64,000 nucleotides of DNA from Candidatus Competibacteraceae bacterium (GTDB lineage: Bacteria; Pseudomonadota; Gammaproteobacteria; Competibacterales; Competibacteraceae), in contig JAEUPW010000016.1 in assembly GCA_016790045.1 (NCBI GenBank), positions 17,527 through 81,526 of the forward strand, read 5' to 3'. Shown piece after piece: positions 9,531 through 22,329 of this stretch. The position numbers and the translations under genes are program-made. Position 1 is the first letter of the stretch. Each line of letters opens with the position of its first letter. The notes beneath the pieces were generated by a model. It was not told where the DNA came from. It did no database searches and saw only the letters and a program-made list of their open reading frames with translations.

Positions 9531-9563
9531 ATTTGAAACAAATATATATATAGTTTGGCAAAC
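9531..9563. promoter_or_regulatory. Paired palindromes flanking a TA-repeat
   Basis: ATTTG-AAA-CAAAT (9531-9543) and GTTTG-G-CAAAC (9553-9563) are both perfect inverted repeats, with an alternating TA run between them. The layout looks like operator half-sites around a -10 region (TATAGT at 9549-9554), but no good -35 sits at the right distance. It would be the likely start region of the RNA candidate just downstream. Confidence 0.35.
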
Positions 9564-9565
9564 CA

Positions 9566-9713
9566 ATTGCTTACCCGTGGTGAGAATTCGCGCTTTCGGG
9601 CTCCTGTCAGGATTTCGACAGCGCGAATTCCCGGCGGCTAACGGGGGCCGCCGTCGCGGACTAATGGCGTCCGATTTCGCGCGGCCACGATGCGCGATTC
9701 GGACGCCCTTTTT
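9566..9713 (+). ncRNA. Candidate structured small RNA or coaBC leader
   Basis: In about 150 gene-free bases three hairpins follow one another: GAATTCGCGCT 9584-9594 with AGCGCGAATTC 9620-9630 (11 bp, perfect); CGGCGGC 9632-9638 with GCCGCCG 9647-9653; and a terminator stem GGCGTCCGA 9666-9674 with TCGGACGCC 9699-9707. No gene on this strand lies upstream to need that terminator. The simplest readings are an independent small RNA or a cis-acting leader that attenuates coaBC. The 5' end is a guess based on the palindromes upstream. I do not recognise a known RNA family. Confidence 0.45.
9666..9713 (+). terminator. Rho-independent terminator
   Basis: A 9 bp perfect outer stem (9666-9674 with 9699-9707) and a 5 bp inner stem (CGCGC 9678-9682 with GCGCG 9692-9696) close a 9-base loop, followed by C and then five T residues (9709-9713). 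It is oriented rightward, toward coaBC. Confidence 0.7.
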
Positions 9714-9820
9714 ATCTGCGCTGACCTTGCAGACGCGATTTGACCTTTCTCTTCGATTGTTGTGGCTCTTCAAGCTGCGTTAAGCTTGTTTGGAATCCCC
9801 TGCCCGCGCGGAGACCCGTC

Positions 9821-11092
9821 ATGCCGCAACCTCTGGCCAAGAAACGCATTCTTTTGGGCGTGACCGGCGGTATTGCCGCCTACAAAAGCGCCGATTTGGT
9901 GCGTCGCTTGCGCGAGGCCGGCGCGGAGGTTGAAGTGGCGATGACGCCGGCGGCGACCGCCTTTGTCGCGCCGCTGACTTTCCAGGCGGTTTCCGGCCGG
10001 CCGGTTCACACCGAATTGTTGGACGCCAACGCCGAAGCCGGAATGGGACACATCGAACTGGCGCGCTGGGCTGATTTGATTTTAATCGCGCCCGCCACCG
10101 CAGATTTTATCGCCCGGCTGGCTCACGGTCTGGCCGACGATCTGCTGAGCACCTTGTGCTTAGCCACCGATCAAGCCATCGCCGTCGCTCCCGCCATGAA
10201 TCGCTTGATGTGGCAAAATCCGGCCACGCGAGACAACTGCCGGCTGCTGGAGCGGCGCGGCGTCAAAATTTGGGGGCCGGGGGTGGGCGAGCAGGCTTGC
10301 GGAGAAATCGGGGCCGGGCGAATGCTGGAGCCGGTGGAATTATGCACCTTGGCGATCGAACAATCCGGCGCGCGTCCCCTCGCGCAAGCCGTTCGAGACG
10401 CACCGGCCACCGCGCCGCTGGCGGTTCACGACCTGCAAGGCTTGACGGTGTTGTTGACCGCCGGTCCCACCCGCGAAGCGCTCGATCCGGTGCGCTTTAT
10501 CAGCAATCGCAGCACCGGAAAAATGGGCTTCGCCACCGCCGAGGCGGCAGCGGCGGCGGGTGCGCGGGTTGTCGTGGTGAGCGGGCCGGTTTCGCTGAAA
10601 ACGCCGCCGGGCGTGGAGCGGATCGACGTGGAAAGCGCGCTGGACATGCACGCGGCGGTGATGGAGCGCGCCCATCAAGCCGATATTTTTATTGCTACCG
10701 CCGCTGTCGCCGACTATCGCGCGGCCAACCCCGCCGAACGCAAGATTAAAAAAAACCGCGACGCGCTGACCTTGGAGCTGCTGCGCAATCCCGATATCTT
10801 GTCCGAAGTCGCCGCGTTGCGCTCGCATCGCCCGTTCACCGTCGGGTTCGCCGCCGAAACGCACGATGTGCTGCGCTATGCCGACGAAAAACGCCGCCGC
10901 AAAAATCTGGACATGATCGCCGCCAATCAGGTCGGCGTCGCCGGCAGCGGTTTCGAAAGCGAGCAGAATGAATTACATGTGCTGTGGGAAGGCGGGGAAC
11001 GGACTTTACCGCTGGCTGACAAGGCGCTGCTGGGCCAACAGTTGATCGCGCTGATCGGGCAACGGTATCGATTGTGGAAGGGCGAGCGATAG
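9821..11092 (+). CDS. coaBC: Bifunctional phosphopantothenoylcysteine decarboxylase / synthetase
   Basis: A 423-residue bifunctional coenzyme A enzyme. The N-terminal CoaC flavoprotein domain shows [10 protein letters not shown] and the substrate-binding PAMNRLMW motif, with the flap Cys in GEQACGEIG. The C-terminal CoaB domain shows [10 protein letters not shown] and KIKKNRD. Together they add Cys to 4'-phosphopantothenate and decarboxylate it. The ATG at 9821 has GGAG 7 bases upstream; the longer frame back to 9740 is not conserved-looking. It heads the coaBC-dut-algC-argB series. Confidence 0.96.
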   Translation: MPQPLAKKRILLGVTGGIAAYKSADLVRRLREAGAEVEVAMTPAATAFVAPLTFQAVSGRPVHTELLDANAEAGMGHIELARWADLILIAPATADFIARLAHGLADDLLSTLCLATDQAIAVAPAMNRLMWQNPATRDNCRLLERRGVKIWGPGVGEQACGEIGAGRMLEPVELCTLAIEQSGARPLAQAVRDAPATAPLAVHDLQGLTVLLTAGPTREALDPVRFISNRSTGKMGFATAEAAAAAGARVVVVSGPVSLKTPPGVERIDVESALDMHAAVMERAHQADIFIATAAVADYRAANPAERKIKKNRDALTLELLRNPDILSEVAALRSHRPFTVGFAAETHDVLRYADEKRRRKNLDMIAANQVGVAGSGFESEQNELHVLWEGGERTLPLADKALLGQQLIALIGQRYRLWKGER

Positions 11093-11236
11093 CGAGCGGA
11101 GTCAGTTAGTTAAGAAACTCTAGAATCCATACCAGCGCGAGCCAGCACGAGCATCACCTGCGTCCATCTCGCCACCCATCCCGCGTTGGGATTGACGTGG
11201 CCAAAGCTTGTTCAACAGCATGGGGCCGAACACGGC

Positions 11237-11698
11237 ATGACCCACCAAACCATCGAACTCAAAATCCTCGATCCTCGCCTGGGCCGTGAGCTGCCCCTGC
11301 CCGATTACGCCACCGCCGGCTCGGGCGGCTTGGACCTGCGCGCCTGCTTGCCGGAACCGCTGACCGTGCGACCGGGCGAAACCCATTTGATTCCGACCGG
11401 AATGGCCATCCACATCGCCGATCCCGGCTTGGCGGCGCTGGTGCTGCCCCGCTCCGGCCTCGGCCACAAACACGGCATCGTGCTCGGCAATTTGGTCGGC
11501 TTAATCGATAGCGATTATCAGGGCGAATTGCTCGTTTCCTGTTGGAATCGGGGACACGCGCCGTTCACCGTCGCCGTCGGCGAGCGGATCGCCCAACTGG
11601 TGATCGTGCCGGTGGTGCGAGCACAATTTTCTGTTGTCTCCGAATTTACTCCCAGCGCGCGCGGAGCCGGCGGCTTCGGCCACTCCGGCCGACACTGA
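11237..11698 (+). CDS. dut: dUTP diphosphatase
   Basis: A 153-residue trimeric-type dUTPase, which hydrolyses dUTP to dUMP and limits uracil in DNA. Motif 1 ([12 protein letters not shown]), motif 2 (PRSGLG), motif 3 ([11 protein letters not shown]) and the C-terminal Gly-rich motif 5 ([10 protein letters not shown]) are all visible. The start at 11237 gives the usual N-terminus ([12 protein letters not shown]); no strong Shine-Dalgarno precedes it. It lies 144 bases after coaBC and 57 before algC. Confidence 0.95.
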   Translation: MTHQTIELKILDPRLGRELPLPDYATAGSGGLDLRACLPEPLTVRPGETHLIPTGMAIHIADPGLAALVLPRSGLGHKHGIVLGNLVGLIDSDYQGELLVSCWNRGHAPFTVAVGERIAQLVIVPVVRAQFSVVSEFTPSARGAGGFGHSGRH

Positions 11699-11755
11699 AT
11701 CCCCAAACGAAACGCGCCAGACGAATGCGGCGCGAACAGCCGTGTTGACACCCTC

Positions 11756-13129
11756 ATGCTGAAATCCATTTTTCGGGAATACGACATTCGCGGCGTGGTC
11801 GATCGCGATCTGACACCCGAAGGAGTCCAAGCCATCGGTCAGGCCGTCGGCAGCCTAGCCGGCGAGCGGGGCGAAACCGCCGTGATCGTCGCCCGCGACG
11901 GGCGCTTGTCCAGCCCCCGGCTGTGCGCAGCGCTCAAGGCGGGCATCCGCGCCGCCGGTCTGGACGTGCTGGACGTGGGCGCGGTCTCGACCCCGCTGCT
12001 GTATTACGCCACGCACACCCTGGGCATCAGCCAAGCTGGCGTGATGGTCACCGGCAGCCACAACCCGCCGCACTACAACGGCTTGAAGATCGTGATCGAC
12101 AAAATCGCGCTGCACGGCGAAGTGATCCGCGATCTGCGCCGGCGGATCGAGACCGGCGACCTCCGGCGCGGTCGGGGTCGCGAGCGCTCCGCCGACATCC
12201 GCACCGATTACGTGCGCCGCTTGGGCGCTGCCTTGCCGCTGCCTCGGCCGTGCAAGGTGGTGGTCGATTGCGGCAACGCCATCGCGGCGGAAACCGCGCC
12301 GCTGTTATTGCGGTCGCTGGGCTGCGAGGTGGTGGAACTGTATTGCGAGGTAGACGGCCGCTTTCCCCACCACCATCCCGACCCCAGCGTCCCGGACAAT
12401 CTGATCGACCTGCAAGCGGCGGTGCTGGCCCACCGCGCCGACATTGGCTTGGCCTTCGACGGCGACGCCGACCGGCTCGGCGTCGTCACCGACGCCGGCG
12501 AAATTATCTGGCCGGATCGGGTGTTGATGCCGCTCGCGGAAGAAGTGTTGGCCGGCCACCCCGGCGCGGCCATCGTCTACGACATCAAATGCTCGTGGCA
12601 TCTGACCCGTTTGATCGAAAGTCTGGGCGGACAGCCGATTCCCTGGAAAACCGGCCATTCGCTGATCAAGGCCAAGATGCGGGAAACCGGCGCTTTGCTG
12701 GGCGGTGAAATGGCCGGGCACTTCGTTCATGCCGATGAGTGGTTCGGTTTCGACGACGCCTTTTACGCCGCTGCGCGCTTGTTGCGGCTGCTGGCCCGCC
12801 AACGGCGCTCCAGCGCCGAATTTTTCGCCGCGTACCCGACCGGCTTCAGCACGCCCGAATTGCGGCTGGAGATGGCGGAAGGCGAACCGTTCGATTTCAT
12901 GGCGCGCCTGTGCGAGCGAGCGGATTTTGGGGCGGGCGCCCGGATCGTCGCCCTGGACGGCTTGCGGGTGGAATTTCCGCACGGTTGGGGGCTGGTGCGC
13001 GCGTCCAACACCACGCCCAGCTTGACCTTGCGCTTCGAGGCTGACGACCCAGGCGCGCTCCTCGATATTCAAGACCGGTTCCGGCGACAATTGTGGGCCT
13101 TGCAAGCGGATTTGATTCTGCCTTTCTGA
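11756..13129 (+). CDS. algC: Phosphomannomutase / phosphoglucomutase
   Basis: A 457-residue alpha-D-phosphohexomutase of the AlgC/ManB type, interconverting the 1- and 6-phosphates of mannose or glucose for exopolysaccharide and LPS precursors. The phosphoserine loop TGSHNPPHYNG, Mg-binding DGDADR, sugar-binding GEMAGH and phosphate-binding RASNTTP motifs are intact. The position between dut and argB is the same as in pseudomonads, which supports the algC name over other mutases of the family. Confidence 0.93.
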   Translation: MLKSIFREYDIRGVVDRDLTPEGVQAIGQAVGSLAGERGETAVIVARDGRLSSPRLCAALKAGIRAAGLDVLDVGAVSTPLLYYATHTLGISQAGVMVTGSHNPPHYNGLKIVIDKIALHGEVIRDLRRRIETGDLRRGRGRERSADIRTDYVRRLGAALPLPRPCKVVVDCGNAIAAETAPLLLRSLGCEVVELYCEVDGRFPHHHPDPSVPDNLIDLQAAVLAHRADIGLAFDGDADRLGVVTDAGEIIWPDRVLMPLAEEVLAGHPGAAIVYDIKCSWHLTRLIESLGGQPIPWKTGHSLIKAKMRETGALLGGEMAGHFVHADEWFGFDDAFYAAARLLRLLARQRRSSAEFFAAYPTGFSTPELRLEMAEGEPFDFMARLCERADFGAGARIVALDGLRVEFPHGWGLVRASNTTPSLTLRFEADDPGALLDIQDRFRRQLWALQADLILPF

Positions 13130-13164
13130 CTTTACCTTTTTTCAATCTCTCGGAGGTTCGATAA

Positions 13165-14061
<897 letters not shown>

Positions 14062-14145
14062 CTTCAAACGGTACCTCTGATCCGAAATCTTTGCTCTCGG
14101 CCTTCAGGACCGCCGGCTCGGGCTTTCGCCGACCGGGCCGGCAAT

Positions 14146-14433
14146 TCACTCCTGAAGCGACGTGACGAACCGCGCCAACAGGAAAGCCGCCAAAATCGCC
14201 GCCACGATCAAGGCGATCCGATAGAGGCGGCCGAATTGCGCCCGCATCTTGACCGACCGGGCTTGCTCTTCGATGGCTTTGTCTTGATTGTCCAGCGCCC
14301 GTTTTTGCAGTTCTGGCGCTTCGCGCTACAAGGCCAAGGACTCGCCGCTCGCCCGTCTGTATTCGGCTTCAAAAGTCCGCTGAGCGTCGCGCAATTCGGT
14401 CAGCAACTTTTCGATTTCGCCGTTTTTGTCCAC
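14146..14433 (-). pseudogene. Small coiled-coil/membrane protein gene interrupted by TAG
   Basis: Reading leftward from GTG at 14433 (GGAG 7 bases upstream) the frame is open for 35 codons and meets TAG at 14328-14326. It then continues open for 59 more codons to TGA at 14148-14146. The first part is a charged helix (KLLTELRDAQRTFEAEYRRA); the second is another charged helix and a C-terminal membrane segment (IALIVAAILAAFLLARF). The two parts join naturally as one 95-residue coiled-coil tail-anchored protein if TAG replaced a Gln CAG by one transition. It could be a recent pseudogene, a sequencing error or an amber-readthrough gene. The family is not recognised. Confidence 0.55.
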
Positions 14434-14587
14434 TTTGCAGCTCCATTGAACGCTTCTGTCATAACGCCCACCTCAATTCCGCCGTGACGCTCCAGCGACT
14501 TGAAGGCTTCGCGAGCCCTGCGCCTCGACGCCCCGGCGCGACTTGGCTACACTTGTGGGAAACCCTTACAAAACCCTGGGAAAAGCC

Positions 14588-15352
14588 ATGCGCCGAGTCG
14601 TTTTTAACCAAAAAGGGGGGGTGGGCAAATCCACCATCGCGTGCAATCTGGCCGCCATCAGCGCCGCGCGGGGCAAGCGGACCCTGGTCATCGATCTGGA
14701 CCCTCAAGCCAACGCCTCCCGCTATCTGCTGGGAAGCAGCTTGGACGGGCAGAAAAAAACGCTGGCGCACTTTTTCGACGACATTCTCGCCTATAAATTA
14801 TTCCCGGAAAAACCAGAAAGTTACGTTGTTGGCACGCGCTTTCCCAACCTGGATGTCATGCCGTCCGACCCCCGGCTGGAAGACCTCCAAGTCAAGCTGG
14901 AATCGCGCTACAAAATGTACAAGCTGCGCGAGGCGCTGGAGACGTTCAAAAATTTCGACAACATTTTCATCGACACGCCGCCGGCCTTGAATTTCTTCAC
15001 CCGCTCGGCGCTGATCGCCGCCGACACCTGCCTGATTCCTTTCGACTGCGACGATTTCTCCCGTCGCGCCCTGTACACGCTGATGGACAGCGTGCGGGAA
15101 ATCCAGTCCGATCACAACCGGTCGCTGCGGGTCGAGGGCATCGTGGTGAACCACTATCAGGCCCGCGCCAACCTGCCGGTCAAGGTGGTCGAGGAATTGC
15201 GCGCGGAGAGCTTGCCGATCTTGAACGCTTTCTTGTCCGCCTCGATTAAAATCCGCGAATCGCACGCCCAAGCGCTGCCGATGATCCATCTCGATCCCCG
15301 GCACAAGCTGACCCGCGAATTCGAGGCGCTGTACGATTTGCTGGCCGCTTGA
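14588..15352 (+). CDS. ParA-family ATPase, orphan
   Basis: A 254-residue ParA/MinD-type P-loop ATPase: deviant Walker A KGGVGKST at residues about 9-16, the DPQANAS motif, and the Walker B-like FIDTPPALN. No ParB, McdB-like or chemoreceptor partner is adjacent, so the cargo is unknown. The ATG at 14588 has GGGA nearby; the longer frame to 14543 is unnecessary. It is divergent from the interrupted membrane-protein gene and followed 58 bases later by cobB. Confidence 0.85.
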   Translation: MRRVVFNQKGGVGKSTIACNLAAISAARGKRTLVIDLDPQANASRYLLGSSLDGQKKTLAHFFDDILAYKLFPEKPESYVVGTRFPNLDVMPSDPRLEDLQVKLESRYKMYKLREALETFKNFDNIFIDTPPALNFFTRSALIAADTCLIPFDCDDFSRRALYTLMDSVREIQSDHNRSLRVEGIVVNHYQARANLPVKVVEELRAESLPILNAFLSASIKIRESHAQALPMIHLDPRHKLTREFEALYDLLAA

Positions 15353-15410
15353 ACGCCCGAACGCCGCCGGCCAGCGCTTGCCCGATTTAGCCACCCAGCG
15401 AGGCCGCGCC

Positions 15411-16187
15411 ATGTCCGAACCCGATCCCGCCACCGTCGCCCGCATCGCCGATGAAATGCGCCGCGCCCGCCGGTTGCTGTTCGTCACCGGGGCCGGCATT
15501 TCCGCCGAATCCGGCCTGCCGACCTATCGCGGGATCGGCGGCCTGTACAACGATCAGGCGACCGAGGACCACTTTTCCATCGAAACCGCGCTGTCCGGCT
15601 CGATGCTGCAAGCTCGGCCCGCCATCACCTGGAAATATCTGCACCAAATCGAATGCTCGTGCCGGGGGGCTTGCCACAACGACGCCCACGCCATCATCGC
15701 CGAGTGGCAAGACCGCTTCGAGGTGTGCGTGCTGACCCAGAACATCGACGGTTTCCACCGCAGCGCCGGCAGCCGCAATTTGATCGAGATCCACGGCGAC
15801 ATCCACGATCTGCATTGCACCCGCTGCGACTATGCGGCCACGGTGACCGATTACAGCGCGCTGGAATTGCCGCCTTCCTGCCCGCAATGCCGGGCGCCGG
15901 TCAGGCCGTGCGTGGTGCTGTTCGGCGAGATGTTGCCCTCCGACGCCATCCAGCACCTTTACGCCGAACTGGACAAGGGCTTCGATCTGGTGTTCAGCGT
16001 CGGCACCACCAGCGTGTTTCCCTACATCGCCGGACCGGTGGTGCAAGCCAGCCAGATGGGCATTCCGACCGTGGAAATCAACCCGACCGACACCAACGTC
16101 ACCCGCTTCGTGGAATACAAGCTGGCGTCGGGCGCGGCGGCGAGCCTGCGGGCGATCAAACAAGCTTTTCAGGCCGCTTTAAGCTGA
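15411..16187 (+). CDS. cobB: NAD-dependent protein deacylase, Sir2 family
   Basis: A 258-residue sirtuin that removes acyl groups from lysine using NAD. The motifs GAGISAESGLPTYRG and TQNIDGFH and the zinc module with CTRC and CPQC pairs are present, followed by VGTTSVFPY. The ATG at 15411 is preferred over the upstream frame start at 15378. The 3' end overlaps the convergent glycosyltransferase gene by nine bases. A Pat-type acetyltransferase, its usual functional opposite, lies 33 kb away. Confidence 0.92.
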   Translation: MSEPDPATVARIADEMRRARRLLFVTGAGISAESGLPTYRGIGGLYNDQATEDHFSIETALSGSMLQARPAITWKYLHQIECSCRGACHNDAHAIIAEWQDRFEVCVLTQNIDGFHRSAGSRNLIEIHGDIHDLHCTRCDYAATVTDYSALELPPSCPQCRAPVRPCVVLFGEMLPSDAIQHLYAELDKGFDLVFSVGTTSVFPYIAGPVVQASQMGIPTVEINPTDTNVTRFVEYKLASGAAASLRAIKQAFQAALS

Positions 16188-17270
16188 GTCGAGCAAGCGC
16201 TCCAGCCAGCCGACGGCCTCAGCGATCCCTCTGGGCTCCACCGGCGGCTTGGCGGGTCGCTCCAGCAAAAGCCGCAAGGCATCCGCCAGATCGCCGGAAT
16301 CCAACCGCGAGCGGCCAACCTTGACCGCGTTACCATGCTCCACGAGCCACCGGCTCAGCCACGGCTCTTCCGGCCAGTCGTCCCGCGCCACGTAAAGCGC
16401 GCGCGCGCCGTTGCACGCCGCCTCGGTGAAAGCGCCGTAGCCGGGCTTGGTGAACAGCACGTCGCAGGAGCGGATCAAATCCACCATCGAACAATCTTCC
16501 AGCACTCCCCAATCCAGCATGTCGGGCCGCGAAACCGCCCAGTTGGGCGGCACCAGCCAGCGAACGCCGGGCTGCTCCGGCCACGCTTCCAAGGGGGGCC
16601 GCATATCCACGCCGCCCAAGCCCATCAGCACCACGATTTCGCGCTCGCGCAAACCCAGACGGCGGTCGATCTCCGCTCTCCGGTTCCGGCCTACAGCGGC
16701 GATGGGTCCCAATTTCTGGACATTGCTCAAATCGGGCATCGGCATGCTGGGGGTCGGTTGCAGAAACGCCTTGGCGCTGTTGTAGGCTGACAACATCGGT
16801 TTCCGCAATTCCGCCAAATCCGGAATGTTCGGGCAATAGCCCGCCAGAATGTCGGCCCAGTTCAGCGAACAGAGCGCGAGCGCCGGAATCCGCAAACGAT
16901 GCGCCGCCGCCAGAGTGAGATAGGGCACATCGGCCAACACGCCATCGGGCTGCGCCGCGCGCAACGCGCGTTCCTGTTCGGCCAAGCGCGCCTCCCATTC
17001 GGCGTGAAATTGCCGATAAGCGGCTAAACTTTCGGGAATTTTCGTTTCCAGGGCATCCACCATCACCATGCCGAAATCGGCGGCGAGCGCGACATGGTCG
17101 AACGGTCCATCAATCCGCTGGCGCAACGCCGCCTCGGAAAGCGCGCTTTGCAGCGTCAACTTTGCTTGCGGCCAACGCTCTCGCCAAGCGTTCAACACCG
17201 GCGCGACCTGCGCCAGATGGCCGAACCCATGCCCCGAAAGCGCCACGTACAGGCGCTTGGTTGAAGCCAT
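16179..17270 (-). CDS. Predicted glycosyltransferase (GT-B, MurG/UGT-like)
   Basis: A 363-residue protein with the GT-B shape: an N-terminal GHGFGHLAQVAPVL loop, a linker, and a C-terminal donor-binding half with LIRSCDVLFTKPGYGAFTEA, which resembles the nucleotide-sugar site of MurG and related enzymes. Acceptor and sugar are unknown. The ATG at 17270 is preferred (GGGAG about 11 bases upstream); the frame extends to 17366 through low-quality sequence. No polysaccharide cluster is nearby. Confidence 0.75.
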   Translation of the reverse strand: MASTKRLYVALSGHGFGHLAQVAPVLNAWRERWPQAKLTLQSALSEAALRQRIDGPFDHVALAADFGMVMVDALETKIPESLAAYRQFHAEWEARLAEQERALRAAQPDGVLADVPYLTLAAAHRLRIPALALCSLNWADILAGYCPNIPDLAELRKPMLSAYNSAKAFLQPTPSMPMPDLSNVQKLGPIAAVGRNRRAEIDRRLGLREREIVVLMGLGGVDMRPPLEAWPEQPGVRWLVPPNWAVSRPDMLDWGVLEDCSMVDLIRSCDVLFTKPGYGAFTEAACNGARALYVARDDWPEEPWLSRWLVEHGNAVKVGRSRLDSGDLADALRLLLERPAKPPVEPRGIAEAVGWLERLLDSA

Positions 17271-17347
17271 TATGCGCATTCTCCCATCACTGTCCCATCC
17301 GGCACGCCTATTTCCGAGCAAACCAGTAGTTGCTTTTTTAAAAAAAT

Positions 17348-17363
17348 TGTGATAGCAATGACA
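17348..17363. promoter_or_regulatory. CRP/FNR-like operator
   Basis: TGTGA-N6-TGACA matches nine of ten positions of the CRP consensus TGTGA-N6-TCACA. It sits in the AT-rich 200-base divergent region between the glycosyltransferase gene and the 105-residue protein gene. A single match by eye; chance occurrence is possible. Confidence 0.3.
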
Positions 17364-17470
17364 CAATACAACAGCTTATCTAATATCAAACAAATATTGT
17401 CATTTTTGATACAACCATCCGCAAGCTGATTAGCAGTTCCGATTATCGGCTCGATGTAGAGGTTATCATC

Positions 17471-17788
17471 ATGGCGCAGGCGCTTACCCCGGAACTTATC
17501 AAACGCACCAGCCGCGCATTCGAAGGCACCTATGGCACCAGCGAGGGAAACCGGTCTCTGGGCTTTACCCCCGGCTTTCGGGACGAGGAGACCGGCGCGA
17601 TCTACATCTCCTGCTGGTCCGACGGTTCGCCGGCGCCTTTTCACGCGCTCGACGGCCTGCCCGATCACCTGATCCTGGCGCGCGGCCCCAACGGCCGGGT
17701 GGCGGCGGTCAAAGCCAGCATCGTCGCCGGCTTCATCCGCTGGGGGCTGTTTTACACCCGCGAACAGGCCGCTCACTGTCTCGATTGA
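17471..17788 (+). CDS. Conserved-looking protein of unknown function, 105 residues
   Basis: A soluble 105-residue protein with a good Shine-Dalgarno (GAGG 8 bases before ATG) and codon use like its neighbours. The visible sequence is mixed alpha/beta, with GAIYISCWSDGSPAPF in the middle and a Trp/Tyr-rich end (GFIRWGLFYTREQAAHCL). I see no signal peptide, membrane helix or metal motif, and do not recognise the family. It stands alone upstream of glgP (299 bases away). Confidence 0.65.
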   Translation: MAQALTPELIKRTSRAFEGTYGTSEGNRSLGFTPGFRDEETGAIYISCWSDGSPAPFHALDGLPDHLILARGPNGRVAAVKASIVAGFIRWGLFYTREQAAHCLD

Positions 17789-17913
17789 GGTTTCCCGATT
17801 TTCCCACCGGTCGGTTTTTGCCCAGGACCCGCGCCTTTTGCCGCCGTTTGACCGTCGCTTCGATCGGCAAATCGCGCCTTAGCGGCCGCCGGCCCGCGAT
17901 GGCTCGCGCCGGT

Positions 17914-17946
17914 TTGACTTGAATTTGAAAACAGCCCGACTATCGT
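17914..17946 (+). promoter_or_regulatory. Candidate glgP promoter
   Basis: TTGAAT (17919-17924) and TATCGT (17941-17946) are 16 bases apart, about 140 bases before the glgP start; an overlapping TTGACT begins at 17914. The rest of the 299-base gap 17789-18087 shows no gene. Weak match. Confidence 0.25.
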
Positions 17947-18087
17947 TGTAAAGGTTGATGGCATACGCCAGCCACCCAGCGCGAGCACGGGCGCGGGTCA
18001 AACATCGCCACAGGCCACAGCATCACTAGCCGTCCCGGATCGCCGGGGGTTTCCGATTCTCAAGAACACGCAACGGACTCCATTGCC

Positions 18088-20598
<2,511 letters not shown>

Positions 20599-20911
20599 AC
20601 CTTCCCTCAACCCACTCCCGAACGACTCTCCAACTGCGGGGTCTCGTTCGGGGATGCGGTTTCAAGCCGTCGCGCCCGTTCAAATTCCGCTGGCGACTAT
20701 CCCGAGCCGGGCCAAATCCGACTCGTGACCGCCGCGCCGGCCGCCGATTGCCCGCGCCAGCGCCGAGCGATTCTCTGACCGATCGCCGCGGCAAGCCGGT
20801 GTAAAATTCCACGCTTCCCAACTCCGGCGTCACGGTTCGTCAGCATCTCGGTCCGGCCGTCGGAGCGCCTCGATTGCGGTCGGCACCACCATGCCTGTCA
20901 GGGGGTACAAC
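20599..20911. other. Intergenic region after glgP with inverted repeat
   Basis: CCCGAACGA (20617-20625) pairs perfectly with TCGTTCGGG (20644-20652), 18 bases after the glgP stop. There is no T run, so it may be a Rho-dependent end or an mRNA-stabilising stem rather than a classical terminator. Nothing else is seen before gor. Confidence 0.45.
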
Positions 20912-22261
20912 ATGAGCAAACACTATGACCTTATCGCCATCGGCGGCGGCAGCGGCGGTTTGTCGGTGGCGGAACGCGCCGCCCGCTACGGCGCGCGCTG
21001 CGCGCTGATCGAAAGCGGCCGTCTCGGCGGGACTTGCGTCAACGTCGGTTGCGTGCCCAAGAAAGTGATGTGGTACGCCGCCCACCTCGCCCACGCGCTC
21101 GACGATGCGCCCGGCTACGGTTTCCGCCTGGATTATTTCGATTTTGACTGGCGCAAGCTGCAAGAAGCCCGCGACCGCTTCGTGCGCGGCATCAACGATT
21201 GGTATCAGGGCTATCTCGCGGAATCCGGGGTCGATTTGATTCGCGGCTTTGCCCGCTTCGCGGACGACCGCAGCGTGGACGTCGCCGGCGAACGTTTCAG
21301 CGCCGACCAGATCGCCATCGCCACCGGCGGTCGGCCCCGAATTCCCGATCTGCCCGGCGCGGAATTCGGCATCAGCTCGGACGGATTTTTCGAACTGGCT
21401 GCCTGCCCGCCGCGCGCGGCCATCGTCGGCGGCGGCTACATCGGCGTCGAACTGGCCGGCATGCTGCACGCCCTGGGTTCAGAAGTGACGCTGCTGGTGC
21501 GCAAGGATCAGGTGCTGGGCGCTTTTGACGCCATGATCCGCGAACAGCTCATGGAACGACTGCGCGAAGACGGCATCAAGGTTTTGATCCAGACCCAAAT
21601 CCGCGCGGTGGCGCGCGCGGTCAACGGCACGCTCAACCTGCATTGCGACGGTCAAGCCGAGGCCTTGAACGTCGATCAACTGCTCTGGGCCATCGGCCGC
21701 ATCCCCAACACCGACCGCCTCAACCTCGCGGCGGCGAAGGTCGCGGTCAACTCCGACGGCTCGATTCCGACCGATCCCTACCAAACCACCAACGTCGCGC
21801 ACATTCACGCGCTCGGCGACATTACCGGACAGTTTCATCTGACGCCGGTGGCCATCGCCGCCGGCCGCCGCTTGGCCGACCGGCTGTTCGGGCAACAGCC
21901 GGATCGGCGTCTGCCTTACGAAAATATTCCGAGCGTGGTGTTCAGCCATCCTCCCATCGGGACCATCGGTTTAACCGAGGAAGAGGCCAGGTCGCGGCAC
22001 GGCGAAGCGGTGCGGGTCTATCAAACCCGTTTCCGGCCGATGTACCATGCTTTCACCGCTCGCCCGACCGAGACCTCGATGAAACTGGTCTGCGTGGGAC
22101 CGGAGGAAAAAATCGTCGGCTGCCACCTGATCGGCGAGAGCGTGGACGAAATGTTGCAAGGTTTTGCCGTCGCCATCCGCATGGGCGCGACCAAACGCGA
22201 TTTCGACGACACCGTGGCCATCCACCCCACCAGCGCCGAGGAGTTGGTGACGATGCGTTGA
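20912..22261 (+). CDS. gor: Glutathione-disulfide reductase
   Basis: A 449-residue FAD/NADPH disulfide reductase: N-terminal FAD motif GGGSGG, redox-active [18 protein letters not shown]-binding [11 protein letters not shown], and the C-terminal catalytic His in HPTSAEE. These match Gor better than Lpd or MerA. GGGGG lies 6 bases before the ATG at 20912. A gamma carbonic anhydrase gene follows after 68 bases on the same strand. Confidence 0.93.
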   Translation: MSKHYDLIAIGGGSGGLSVAERAARYGARCALIESGRLGGTCVNVGCVPKKVMWYAAHLAHALDDAPGYGFRLDYFDFDWRKLQEARDRFVRGINDWYQGYLAESGVDLIRGFARFADDRSVDVAGERFSADQIAIATGGRPRIPDLPGAEFGISSDGFFELAACPPRAAIVGGGYIGVELAGMLHALGSEVTLLVRKDQVLGAFDAMIREQLMERLREDGIKVLIQTQIRAVARAVNGTLNLHCDGQAEALNVDQLLWAIGRIPNTDRLNLAAAKVAVNSDGSIPTDPYQTTNVAHIHALGDITGQFHLTPVAIAAGRRLADRLFGQQPDRRLPYENIPSVVFSHPPIGTIGLTEEEARSRHGEAVRVYQTRFRPMYHAFTARPTETSMKLVCVGPEEKIVGCHLIGESVDEMLQGFAVAIRMGATKRDFDDTVAIHPTSAEELVTMR

Positions 22262-22329
22262 AGCGCGCTCGGCTTGCGCCGTCGCCGGTCGCCCGAAACC
22301 CCGTCGCTTTTGAAACCGTTCGAGGATTT

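Larger units (their letters stand above)
9319..9820. other. 502-base intergenic region between radC and coaBC
   Basis: The region contains no supportable gene. It has an AT-rich core near 9510-9565 with two palindromes, then three strong inverted repeats (9584-9630, 9632-9653, 9666-9707), the last followed by five T residues. About 107 bases separate that terminator from the coaBC start, so coaBC probably has its own promoter downstream or is controlled by readthrough. Separate entries describe the RNA candidate and its terminator. Confidence 0.6.

Noticed and set aside
9553..9600. Cyclic-di-GMP riboswitch, because GGCAAACC occurs at 9557-9564
   Set aside because: The rest of the conserved GEMM core (GGGACGCAAAGCC and the tetraloop receptor) is absent.
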